A stretch of DNA of 64,000 nucleotides from Prorocentrum cordatum (lineage: Eukaryota; Sar; Dinophyceae; Prorocentrales; Prorocentraceae): positions 40,001 through 104,000 of the forward strand of contig CAUYUJ010017657.1 of NCBI GenBank assembly GCA_963575745.1. The letters are read 5' to 3'. The notes under the pieces were generated by a model. That model saw only the letters and a program-made list of their open reading frames with translations, did not search any database and was not told the DNA's origin. This document shows positions 11,563-21,883 of this stretch, one piece after another (within the stretch, counting starts at the first letter, position 1; the number at the start of each line of letters is the position of its first letter). The position numbers and the translations under genes are program-made.

Positions 11563-12361
11563 CTGGGCGTCTGCGGTAAACAGTCAACCTTGGTTACGGC
11601 CGGGAGACTCGTAGAGCTTCCTTCCCATATACCATCTCCGAAGAATTAGCAGAGCACGAATAGTTTTTCAGCCCGAGCGCTAATAGCAGACTGATTTCAG
11701 GCGTCTAGATACATGTAACTAGCGCCTCTGATGGTTCCCTTCCGATTGCTGTGCGGAGCAGCTCTGTAGCTCAGAGTCAAACCAAGAAAACCAATACCAT
11801 CTCCAAGAATTAGCAGAGTACGAATAGTTGTTCGGCCCGAGCGCTGATAGCAGACTGAGTTCCGGCATCTAGATACTTTCAAATAGCGCGCCTGATGATT
11901 TTCTTCCGATTGCTGTGCCTACAAACTCTGGAGATCATCTGCAGCTCGAGTTAAGGCAAGAAAACCGATTCGACCACCAGAAAAATAGCAGAGTATGCAT
12001 AGTTGTTCGGCGTCTGCGCTAATAACAGACCGAGTTCGAGCGTCTAGATACTTCGGACTAGCGCGCCTGATGATTTCCTTCCGATTGCTGTGCCAAAGAG
12101 CTCTCAAGCTCATCTGCAGCTCAAGGTAAGTGAAGAAACTTATCATCATCTCGGAAAAAAATTCTAGAGTACGAATAGTTTCGCGGACCTAGCTCGAGTA
12201 GCAGACCGAGTTTCAGACCTCTAGATGCTTCAGACGAACGCGCCTGATGATTCTGTATCGATTACGTGTGCGTACCAGCTCTGTAGCTATCTAACAGCTC
12301 GAGTCTAGTACAGAAAACCTACAGCACCTGAAAAGATGACTCGAAACAGCCGATCCCGCCC
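11563..12361 (+). mobile_element. F1 element, 3' tail interrupted
   Basis: Begins CTGGGCGTC with a decayed hairpin (GCGGTAA...TTACGGC), then GACTCGTAGAGCTTCC. Then follow four to five ~180-bp monomers and the first bases of the tail (GATGACTCGAAACAGCCGAT). The tail stops at 12361, where unrelated sequence begins. Confidence 0.8.
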
Positions 12362-12947
12362 CAGTGCTGTCTCGCATTATGCGATCGAGCCTCTACAAGA
12401 TACTTGGAATGGCTCGTGCAGCCTGCGCCCAAGGATAGGAGAAGGACTACAGAGATCCGGAAGGTCACAGCCCAATTTCTTAAGCGTAAGTCGGTTCTCA
12501 CGGCGACGGTTGCTTTCAAGCTGCGAGTTCCAGGTCTAGCTTGGGCGTATGCACAGCCTAACGGAATTCTGGACAAAGTTTGCATCGGTGAGTGGAATAC
12601 GGCGATGGGTTGAAAGATCTCATCGACACAGATAACGCTCGTTGACCCAGGTCCGAACACGTCGGACTAGGAGAGCGCGCTGCATACTACTTGTTGACGG
12701 CGCTCAGCCCTCTTTCGGGGTTGGAATGTGCCGAGGTTGGGTCATCATACCCCCGAGTGCATGCGCCATTTGATAGACGCTCAGCTGCAGATGGTGGGTC
12801 TCCAGGAGTGCCAACCAATTGACGGGGATGCTGATGATGATTTCGGTGGGAATCGAGATTCTCGACGTGGGGGCGGGCTTCCGTACTGTGTAGAGGCTCT
12901 TGGAAAAATTATCCTGGAGGATGTCTCAGTGGTTTTTCGCAACCTTG

Positions 12948-12950
<3 letters not shown>
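12362..12950 (+). pseudogene. Inserted segment, possible LINE endonuclease fragment
   Basis: This segment replaces the rest of an F1 tail. In its second half, the frame from 12728 reads ECMRHLIDAQLQMVGLQECQ, resembling the first conserved block of endonuclease/exonuclease/phosphatase-type LINE endonucleases (hydrophobic-VGLQE). The preceding frame (RRRTTEIRKVTAQFLKRK) is not recognised. No other endonuclease motif is intact. Confidence 0.3.

Positions 12951-12988
<38 letters not shown>
12951..12988. repeat. (CT)n dinucleotide tract
   Basis: About 19 uninterrupted CT units directly before the next F1 head. Confidence 0.95.
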
Positions 12989-12992
<4 letters not shown>

Positions 12993-12993
12993 G

Positions 12994-13698
12994 CACTGAG
13001 CGCCCGCGGTAAACCGTCAACCTTGGTTACCGCCGGGAGACTCGTAGAGCTTCCTTGCCATATACCATCTCCAAAGAATTAGCAGAGAACGAATAGTTTT
13101 TTCAGCCAGAGCGCTGATAGCAGACTGATTTCAGGCGTCTAGATACATATAACTAGCGCCCCTGATGATTCCCTTCCCATTGCTGTGCTGAACAACTCTG
13201 TAGCTCATCTGCAGCACGAGTAAAACCAATAACACCAATACCATCTCCAAGAAGTTAGCAGAGTACGAATAGTTGTTCAGCCCGAGCGCTGATAGCAGAC
13301 TAAGTTCAGGCGTCTAGATACTTTCAACTAGCGCGCCTGATGATCATCTTCCGAGTGCTGCGCTTAAGAGCTCTGGAGCTCATCTGCACCTCGAGTTCAC
13401 TCAAGAAAACCAAGTCCATCACCAGATAAATAGCAGAGTATGACTAGTTGTTCGGCTTCTGCGCTCATAACAGACCCAATCCAAGCGTCTAGATACTTCA
13501 GACTAGCGCGCCCGATGATTTCCTTCCGATCGTTGTGCCGAAGAGCTCTCAAGCTCATCTGCAGCTCGAGCTAAGTGAAGAAGCTCACCATCATCTCGAA
13601 AAATTGTAGAATACGAAGAAATTTGCGGACCTAGCTCGACTAGCAGACCGAGTTGAGACCTCTAGATGCTTCAGACGAACGCGCCTGATGATTCGGAA
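12994..13698 (+). mobile_element. F1 element, truncated
   Basis: Hairpin head CTGAGCGCCC-GCGGTAA...TTACCGC-GGGAGACTCGTAGAGCTTCC followed by about four ~180-bp monomers. It is cut at 13698 by the head of another F element (CTGGGAGCC), preceded by A as in nearly all heads here. Confidence 0.85.
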
Positions 13699-13730
13699 CT
13701 GGGAGCCGGCGGTAAACCGTCCACCTTGGT
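13699..13730 (+). repeat. F-family hairpin left half at the LINE1 3' junction
   Basis: GGGAGCC-GGCGGTAAACCGTCCACC-TTGGTT is the left arm and loop of the hairpin. Directly after it comes the complement of the LINE1 3' end (TTGCGGTCTTTGCGG). The right arm is missing; beyond the LINE, at 19308, sequence resumes at ACTCGTAGAG. Confidence 0.8.
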
Positions 13731-13756
13731 TTTGCGGTCTTTGCGGTCGACTGCGC

Positions 13757-13770
13757 GGGCCGTCTGGCCC
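13757..13770 (-). promoter_or_regulatory. 3' UTR GGGCC-loop-GGCCC hairpin of LINE1
   Basis: GGGCC-GTCT-GGCCC (one-base register ambiguity in the loop) lies about 30 bp from the 3' end. Equivalent hairpins with different stem sequence occur near the 3' ends of M1-M5, so this may be the RNA structure recognised by the LINE reverse transcriptase. That role is inferred. Confidence 0.5.
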
Positions 13771-13946
13771 AGTCGCAAGCAAGAAACGGGCAACAGACAG
13801 GTGAGCCAAACCGCCCACCACAGCGAGTGCGGCAGACAGGGAGCGAAGCTCTTATTCAGAACAAGTGACAGTCAAGCGAAGCTCTTATTCGACACACGTG
13901 CATGCATGAGAATACACAAGTATGAAGAAAACAACGCAATCACAAG

Positions 13947-14882
13947 TCACAATAGTTCGAACTCAAAGTATGTGTGAACAACCCGTGGGAGAACATCAAT
14001 GATATGTTTGAGCGCCGACATTTCGGCATCAGTAACTGTGGCATTGTTGTCGATAGAGAAAGCAGCACTGCACACCTCTGACCACACAATATCTCGCGAG
14101 ACACGACCGACATCAATCCAGCAACCGACTCCGACACCAGCCGTCGACACACCGCCATCGAAGCCACAGTCGATGGCACACTACCTGTAAAGACTCGAAA
14201 TCTCATTGGGCTCCTGCCCTATACGATCCTGAAATATGTCGATGCCCTCACGGGCAGTATGAGTGAGCACGTCCGCCCTTGTATTCCATTCCCTGAAGCA
14301 GTGTTCGATCGGATCTCGTCCAGGAGCAAATGGGCGTATATGAAACATAAAAGACATACCATCCAGACGGTGAATCATCCAGTCAACTCTTCTCTGGAAA
14401 TCTTTGTTAATCACTCGCCAGTACCCCTGGCACCATGATACAACCAAGAGACTATCCCCATGGATACTTATGGGGGCTCCGAAGGCTTCAAGATCCCACT
14501 CGGCATTTTCCCATTTGGATGTGTGTACAGCAAGTCGTTTAGCAAGACGATCATTGGCAAGTTGTGATCCCTCCTCAACTCCATACTCCCGAAGTTCCTG
14601 TTGTGTTTGGATAGGGACCTCATCAGCAACCCGAGGATGACTAAGAGCAGTAACTACGCGCGCGGCGAACTGCTCAAAGGTCCCAGGCGTAGCACGGAAT
14701 CGTTCCCACCACTTGGGGCCGAAGAACTCAGAAAGCGTGTGGGTCCAATGTCGCTGTCCGATTGCCAAACCCCCTCCTCGCTGGCGTTTCATATGACTAG
14801 ATTCTTGAAAGCAGAAATTCATGCGCAGGAACTCAGAAGCATCCGTACGAATACGATCCCACATAACACCATATGCACACAA
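13947..14882 (-). pseudogene. LINE1 RNase H domain, circularly permuted order
   Basis: Continues in the same frame as the RT after a TGA at 14924-14922. Counting from the Met at 14882, the beta-4 Asp is D143 (SIHGDSLLVVSWCQGYW) and the terminal-helix Asp is D204 (FREWNTRADVLTHTAREG). After an in-frame TAG (14183-14181) come the blocks that normally start the fold: GFDGGVSTAGVGVGCWI (first Asp) and TVTDAEMSALKHII (catalytic Glu). All four acidic residues are thus present but ordered 3-4-1-2 relative to ordinary RNase H. The domain would degrade the RNA strand of the RNA/DNA hybrid during element replication. The two stops make this copy inactive. Confidence 0.75.
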
Positions 14883-14921
14883 GCACGCACGTACATCACG
14901 CCAAATTCGATCAGCACTCCT

Positions 14922-17009
14922 TCACTCATCATATATATCTATATATATCCACATCGAGCACATGGATAAACTCACACATGTCTTTGGCCAGCTTCCAGGA
15001 AACACGAAGAACCCCATCTCCTGAAATTTCCTCCTAGCCTCCGCATACCTCCTCCAACTCCAAATGGAAACATCCTCCTCAGGTCCCCTGGGACAAGTGA
15101 ACATTTTGCAAAGACAGAATCCCTCGAAGGAGTGTATACGCTGGAGAGAGTGGTTGTCGAGCGTCACACCCTCAATACCATACATGGCAATCCCCTGTAC
15201 CTTCTCCTGATACCTCCAGAACTTATCACGAATACTCACCGCTGAACATCGAAAATAGTTAGACATGCCAAAGAAGCTCTTACGTGCCATGGACAGACGA
15301 TAATCGACATCGGGATGGGTGGGAGCATTGAACTCAGAACGGATCTCGACGCCGAGTACATTCATCGAAGAAACTCTTCTGAAACGCAAAACCTCAGGTG
15401 TGACAACAACGAGGTCTCCCTCAGGTACGATGACGCCATCAGCAGTACAGCGAGGTGCAAGCCCACAGGTCATGAAGAGCAACGATGACGCCTTCCACGC
15501 CATGCCGAAAGAAAAGAGTGGTAGAGTTAGATCGTGAATCATGCTCCTGAGATCTGCAGCCGAGCCGGCTACAAGATAGACATTGTCAGCCCAGAGGAAG
15601 TGGCTGATGAGGAGCTCCTTACGCATGGACCCGTAGAGTCCTTCGACACGGTAGCCCATTCCTTTCACATCCCACGATCTGAAGACCTCGGCCCACATCG
15701 CCACGATAATCAAGTTGAACACCAGGGGCCCCCCAAGGCCCCCCCCCGTACGTATGCACCTATCCCAATGGAGCCCAGGAATTCCCATGCCTCCCACAAT
15801 CACAGTACCTACGGTTCCACATAACGGGGCCAATAGAGCATATTGAAGGTATGTAGGTACATGTGCATGTTGTAAACCTTTTCTCATTTTAGCTAAACTA
15901 CAATGATCGAACGCTTGTTTGATATCCGCATTCACGATGTACACATTCTCATTCTTACCCCACGTATCCCCGTGTTGAGCCAGTGTTCGTAGACTGCTAG
16001 TAATATCCCAAGTCTTACGTGCCTCCTGGAACCCATAGATGCCCAAGTTATGGAATATCCCAGAACGCTGCACACCATTCTCAGCAAGGATAGCCACACA
16101 GGCCGAGTACCAACGAGAAATAGCATTTTGCATAACAGGGTATCGACCCTCAGACAACGCCGCAAGGCAAGGTACCTTGGGCATGAACGAAATCAATACC
16201 TCCCTCCACCCATCAGGGTAGTTCTGAGAACACGCGAAGATCCGATCGAAGAGTATCTGGATAGAGCGGAGAGCAGACCAGGGGAGAGCACGAAGTATTT
16301 CCGTTGACACACGGTCGGGCCCTGTCGCCCGCAACGTCTTCAGGCGACTTCGCGCCCTGCAAAGAATAGCCATGCTGATATACTCCGTACACCGTCCATC
16401 CTTGAAATTTGACTCCGCCTCCTTCGTCAACTCCTCCAACATCTTGACGCTCTTCTCCCTAACCTCCTCCGACGAATACTTTGCAGTAGAATAATCCTGA
16501 ATTTCCCGCCTCCACTCCTCCCTGTCCTCCGTCACCATCCCGCCCATGACAAGGTGCTTGATGCGGTGGCGAACCTCGCGCCTCGAAATGGGACTGTCCC
16601 ACTCGGCAAGTGCGCGTCGGTAAGCCCTGCGATATCGATCGCAGACAACTCGGGGCTCTCTGCGCTCCTCCTCCGACAAGGCTGGCACTGCACGGCGTAG
16701 ATTCTCGAAGCCACGCTGCAGCTCAGGTGGGCGAACGGGCGGCAAACCTCGGCCCAACTTAGCCGTCGCGAAGTTCACGTTCTCTGCATTCGTGAAAGCG
16801 CTCAAGAACCTGTTGGGTAGATCCCCAGGAGAACACGATACAGTGGCATCCCCAAGAAACCCATCGATGTCCCCGAGCCATATCCTCATCCTGCCATGTA
16901 AGACATTTAAACCCGACCAGAGAACGTTCACGAGCGGCAACTCTAGTAAAGGAGCGATGGATCTCCACACCTGGTTTGGAGAGAGCACCCTGCACCAAAG
17001 CAAGATCAC
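14922..17009 (-). CDS. LINE1 reverse transcriptase (part of ORF2)
   Basis: An open frame of 695 residues. RT blocks in order: RATGPDRVSTEIL (about 227-239); GWREVLISFMPKV (267-279); motif A VNADIKQAFD (359-368, catalytic D362); motif B RTGGGLGGPLVFNL (420-433); motif C FLWADNVYLVAG (471-482, D475); motif D FGMAWKASSLLFM (501-513). Motif C has Asn where the second Asp of YADD is usual. The C-terminal extension (IRDKFWRYQEKV, HSFEGFCLCKMF) is shared with LINE-A. The first ~50 residues are a shifted reading of the endonuclease end: true homology resumes at about LGDATVSCSPGDLPNRF, implying a frameshift near 16.85 kb. It would copy element RNA at a nicked target. Confidence 0.9.
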   Translation of the reverse strand: MILLWCRVLSPNQVWRSIAPLLELPLVNVLWSGLNVLHGRMRIWLGDIDGFLGDATVSCSPGDLPNRFLSAFTNAENVNFATAKLGRGLPPVRPPELQRGFENLRRAVPALSEEERREPRVVCDRYRRAYRRALAEWDSPISRREVRHRIKHLVMGGMVTEDREEWRREIQDYSTAKYSSEEVREKSVKMLEELTKEAESNFKDGRCTEYISMAILCRARSRLKTLRATGPDRVSTEILRALPWSALRSIQILFDRIFACSQNYPDGWREVLISFMPKVPCLAALSEGRYPVMQNAISRWYSACVAILAENGVQRSGIFHNLGIYGFQEARKTWDITSSLRTLAQHGDTWGKNENVYIVNADIKQAFDHCSLAKMRKGLQHAHVPTYLQYALLAPLCGTVGTVIVGGMGIPGLHWDRCIRTGGGLGGPLVFNLIIVAMWAEVFRSWDVKGMGYRVEGLYGSMRKELLISHFLWADNVYLVAGSAADLRSMIHDLTLPLFSFGMAWKASSLLFMTCGLAPRCTADGVIVPEGDLVVVTPEVLRFRRVSSMNVLGVEIRSEFNAPTHPDVDYRLSMARKSFFGMSNYFRCSAVSIRDKFWRYQEKVQGIAMYGIEGVTLDNHSLQRIHSFEGFCLCKMFTCPRGPEEDVSIWSWRRYAEARRKFQEMGFFVFPGSWPKTCVSLSMCSMWIYIDIYDE

Positions 17010-17805
17010 TCAATCTGGAACGGTTCGTAGAACCCCCGTTGTGGAAGATGTTTTTGACCAGGATATCCGTAGTGCCCCACTCCCTCGGAATCAGGATATA
17101 GTCTAGGACCGTTTTTGAGGTACCCCATCTCGTGGCCCCGGTATGGAGTCTCTCATCTTGAAACGTGTTCGCCGCCTTCAACCCCAGGCGGGCGAGAATT
17201 CCTAAGAAGTTACTGCGGAGCCGTTCTCTGCAATCCCTCCGTTCCCGTTGAGCTCCCCCTTCGTTCATAATCCTCTTCACCTCCTTCGTAGCTCCACCCA
17301 CCGCCTCGAACTCCTCCCCCGTACGTGCACATGTAACACGGGCATGCGGTGGCAACTCGACGTTGGCATCCGTAAGAAAGACAAAGCTGGCCTTGCACCA
17401 TCTGCCTCTAAGAGAACGCACAACACTCTCCAGTTGCTCAAACACGGATGTCTGGATATCCTCACAATTAGGAATACCTGGATCAGGCAGGTAGATACTG
17501 AAAACCACCAATGGAGACTTCCCACTTCCGAAGAAACAACACCGCAGAAACGATCAAATTCACATATACAATGTCGGATGGACGCCACCCACTCATCACT
17601 ACAGAGAATAGCACACCTTGAACACCTGCTGGATCTAATACCCAAGCGTAGTCTAGTAAGTACTGCATCGAATTTACCCCCAACAAGATTTGGGGCCCCC
17701 TGCAAGCCGAAGAGCGAACCCCTTATCCTCAAAGCCCTCAGGATCTTTCCCACGAAAATTGGTAGTACCAGCCCTATTCAGATTCCAAGATCCCACCTGG
17801 AGTCC
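16850..17805 (-). pseudogene. LINE1 APE-like endonuclease domain, frameshifted
   Basis: The N-terminal strand reads VGSWNLNRAGTTNFRGKD (about 17805-17750), the expected start of an endonuclease/exonuclease/phosphatase fold, and is followed by frameshifts around 17680-17500. The frame starting at 17511 gives the C-terminal half: FVFLTDANVELPP (position of the GDFN motif, with TDANV), AANTF, TRWGTSKTVLDYIL (the strand with the conserved Asp) and RSRLSDLALVQ, where SDH of active enzymes appears as SDL. It would nick the target to prime reverse transcription. The missing His and the frame breaks indicate an inactive copy. Confidence 0.75.
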
Positions 17806-17835
17806 TACAAACGAACTGGACCTGGAAGGTTGTCG

Positions 17836-19165
17836 TCAGGAACGCCGGTTCACTTCAGCCTCGACCTCTGAACGATCCCAAGAGAAAGCTGGGCATGCAC
17901 GCTGCAGCTTCGTGAAACCGTCCACGCTGACCTCCCACAAGGACTTGGAAGTGGTGAACTCTGGAAGCATGATGGCGCGCTCGCCTGAGCTCTGAGGGAT
18001 AGTCCAGATCGTGGAACGAGGAGGGCCCATCTCGCCTTTGATTGCAAGCATGGGCATACGAAGATCTGTACATATCGAGCGACTCGTTCCACAGAAACGG
18101 CTGACAGCTTTCACGTGATCACGTTTCCAACTCGGACACTCCACCGTCACACGAATGAGAAGGGGCTCGAACTTTTGACTAACACCAGCAACAAGCACCT
18201 GAGGCGGCTGGATAATGATGCCCGGGGGTGGCGGAACACGGTTCTCGATAGCAGCGGCAACACGATCAATGTCACGTTTCACACGCTAGATCACATCACG
18301 GCCAGTGCCATGTTTGAACTTAGTATTGAAAGAACCAAACATATACCTACCTGCATTCACCCTCTCAGTCGCATCCGGACAAATGTATGTGGCATCATCT
18401 TCCGAAGATCTTGATTACATTGTCAACTATCAGCTTACAGTCCGACCACATGAGCATCTGTTCCGAACGAACCGTGCGATCATTCCAGTTAGTGACCCAA
18501 CCTTTGAGCTCAATATATGTTGGCGTGAAATATGATGGAGTCGCTGCAGAGCCTGGACGAGATGGGGCCACTGGAGCACCGCCACTACTGGGCCCTGATG
18601 TGGTCGACGCACTCTTCTGCATATTACTGACAAGATTCTCAAGTGCTGTCTGACGGTTCTCAAGACTGGCGATAGATGAACCCTGCTTCTCAACGGTAGC
18701 CTCAACACGTTTGAACTGTTCCTTTTGACCCTCGATACTCTCTTCCATGGATTCCGTGGAATCCTCATACATGTACATCATCTTATGGAACATCACCTCG
18801 ACACCCTCTTTCCCCTCAAGTTCCTGAACCCTAGTCCTCTCCTTCTCCTCCCGATTACGTTTCTGAGGGGGCTGATCATGCATGGCAACGTCAGCGGCAG
18901 CCATCTCGGAAGATCTGAGAGGAGGTGCACACCACGATTCAAGCCACTCGTCGTCCGTCTGTATCTGAACACCCCACTTTCTGAGCCAATCCTCGTCTAC
19001 AGACTCGATCAAATCCGCTTCTGATGCCGAACGTTTACAATGTCGAGATAATACCTCACGAAACTGATAAGGAGACACCATATTCGCCGCAGTACCGATA
19101 GCAGACAACACTTCAAGAAAATGATAAGGAGACACAATATGCAGAGCAAAGCAAGCAACAAACAA
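17836..19165 (-). pseudogene. LINE1 ORF1-like protein, frameshift and stop
   Basis: A 256-residue frame (19165-18395) starts with a short duplicated segment (VSPYHFLEVLS / VSPYQFREVLS), then an acidic stretch, a basic patch (QKRNREEKERTR), a probable coiled coil (SIEGQKEQFKRVEATVEKQ, IASLENRQTALENLVSNMQ), a Ser/Gly/Pro linker and FTPTYIELKGWVTNW. It continues after a frameshift near 18395 (ATYICPDATERVNAGRYMFG) and an in-frame TAG near 18286 into KRDIDRVAAAIENRVPPPPG to 17836. Coiled coil plus a C-terminal nucleic-acid-binding region is typical of LINE ORF1 chaperones; the binding role is inferred. Confidence 0.6.
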
Positions 19166-19282
19166 ACAAAGAGAGGCAGCGGCTGCTGCAGGTGCGGAAG
19201 TCGTCGTACTTCACTATGGCGCCACGGCGCCCCGCGGCACGTCCCACGACGAGGACGACAGGCTCTCTAGGCCACGGGGGCC

Positions 19283-19307
19283 CTTGAGCCGGGAACCTGG
19301 AGCCGAA

Positions 19308-19309
<2 letters not shown>
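19283..19309 (-). other. Spliced-leader relics at the LINE1 5' end
   Basis: The - strand reads TTTTCGGCTCCAG, then GTTCCCGGCTCAAG. Both resemble the 3' half of the dinoflagellate spliced leader (TTTTGGCTCAAG), in tandem as expected after repeated cycles of trans-splicing and retroposition. They lie exactly at the junction with F-element sequence. Confidence 0.65.
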
Positions 19310-20405
<1,096 letters not shown>

Positions 20406-21852
20406 CTGGGCGCCGGCGGTAAGGGGTCAACCTTGGTTACCGCCAGGGGACTCGTAGAGCTTCCTTGCCATACACCATCTCTAAAGAATAAGCAGAGTAC
20501 GAATAGTTGTTCAGCCCGAGCGCTCATAGCAGACTGATTGCAGCCGTCTGGATACATTCAGCTAGCGCCTCTGATCATGTCCTTCCGATTGCTGTGCAGA
20601 ACAGCCCTGTAGCTCATCTGCAGCGCGAGTTAGACCGAGAAAACCAATACCTCAAGAAATTAGCAGAGTACGAATAGTTGTTCAGCCCGAACGCCGATAG
20701 AAGACTGATTTCAGGGTCTAGAGACTATCAAATAGTGCGCCTCATGATTGTGCTTGCTGTGCCTAAGACCTCGACAGCTCATCTGCAGCTCGAGCTTAGT
20801 CAGCAAAACCAATCCATCACCAAGCCAAAAAAGCAGACAATAAATAGTTGTTCGGCTCCTGTACTGAGAACAGATCAAATCCAAGCGTCTAGATACTTCA
20901 GACTAGTGCGTCTGATAATTCCCTCCCGAATTCTGTGCCAAAAAGCTCTGAAGTTTAGATGCGGCTCGACTTCACTCAAGGAACTCACCATAATCTCGGA
21001 AAATCCGGTAGAATGCGAATATTTGCGCGGACCTAGCTCGACTAGCAGACCGAGTTCAGACCTGTAGATGCTTCAGACGAACGCGCCTGATTATTCTGAA
21101 TCGAGTGCGTGTGCGCATCAGCTCTGAAACTCTCCTACAGCTCGAGTTAAGTACAGAAAACCGACAACAGCTGTCAAGAAAATTCCTACAATACGGTTTT
21201 ACGGACCTAGCTGGAGGAGTAGACCGTGTTCAGACCTCGCGATGCTTCAGATGAACGCGACTGATTATTATGAATCGATTGCGCGGGCGTACAAGCTATG
21301 TAGCTCTCCTACAGATCGAGTTAAGTACAGAAACCGAGAGCATCTGCAAATTTCGTAGAATACGAATAGCTTCGCGGACCTAGCTTGAGTAGTGGACCGA
21401 TTTCAGACCCAAGAAGCTTCCGACGAACGCGTCTCATGATTCTGAATCGATTACGTGGGCGCGCCAGCTCTGTAGCTCTCCTAGAGCTCGAGTTATGTAC
21501 GAAAAACCGGCAGCATCTGTCAAGAAAATCTGTAGAAAACGAATAGTTTCGCGAGCCTAGCTCGAATAGCAGACTGAGTTCAGACCTCTAGATGCTTCAG
21601 ATGAACGCGCCTGATGATTATGAATCGGCTTCTGTGAGTATCAGCACTGTAGCTGCCCTACAGCTCGAGTTACGTACAGAAAACCGACAGCATCTATCAA
21701 GATGACTCGAAACAGCCGATCCCGCCCCAGTGCTTTTTGGCAGTAATATGTACCCAATCGAGCTGAGATTCGAGCGCCGAGCGGGAGTAAGATCGAATAT
21801 CACGGGAAAAAATTCTAGAGCTCGAACGAATTGCTGAATTTCGATGACATAA
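20406..21852 (+). mobile_element. F1 element
   Basis: Head CTGGGCGCC-GGCGGTAA...TTACCGCC, GGACTCGTAGAGCTTCC, about seven ~180-bp monomers and a tail from about 21700 (GATGACTCGAAACAGCCGAT, GTACCCAATCGAGCTGAGAT). The tail is cut at 21852 by the next hairpin head. Confidence 0.85.
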
Positions 21853-21883
21853 TGGGAGTCGGCGGTGAACCGTCAAGCAAATT
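21853..21883 (+). repeat. F hairpin left half at the M1 3' junction
   Basis: TGGGAGTC-GGCGGTGAACCGTCAAGCAAATT is the left arm and loop; M1 begins immediately after. The right arm (AAATTACCGCC) resumes at 23934. Confidence 0.75.

Larger units (their letters stand above)
13731..19307 (-). mobile_element. LINE1: near full-length non-LTR retrotransposon
   Basis: About 5.6 kb on the - strand: spliced-leader-like 5' end (19283-19309), ORF1 (19165-17836), endonuclease (about 17805-16850), reverse transcriptase and RNase H (17009-13947 in one frame), a 3' UTR with a GGCC hairpin, and a short A-rich 3' end next to an F-family hairpin. It carries several frameshifts and two in-frame stops in the RT-RNase H frame, so this copy cannot make an intact ORF2 product. 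The domain order ORF1-EN-RT-RNase H is that of the APE-type LINEs. No target duplication is evident; part of the hairpin seems to have been lost at the 5' side. Confidence 0.9.

Noticed and set aside
13699-13730. A target duplication for LINE1
   Set aside because: The 5' flank (ACTCGTAGAG) does not repeat the 3' flank loop sequence; part of the hairpin is missing, so no duplication can be claimed.
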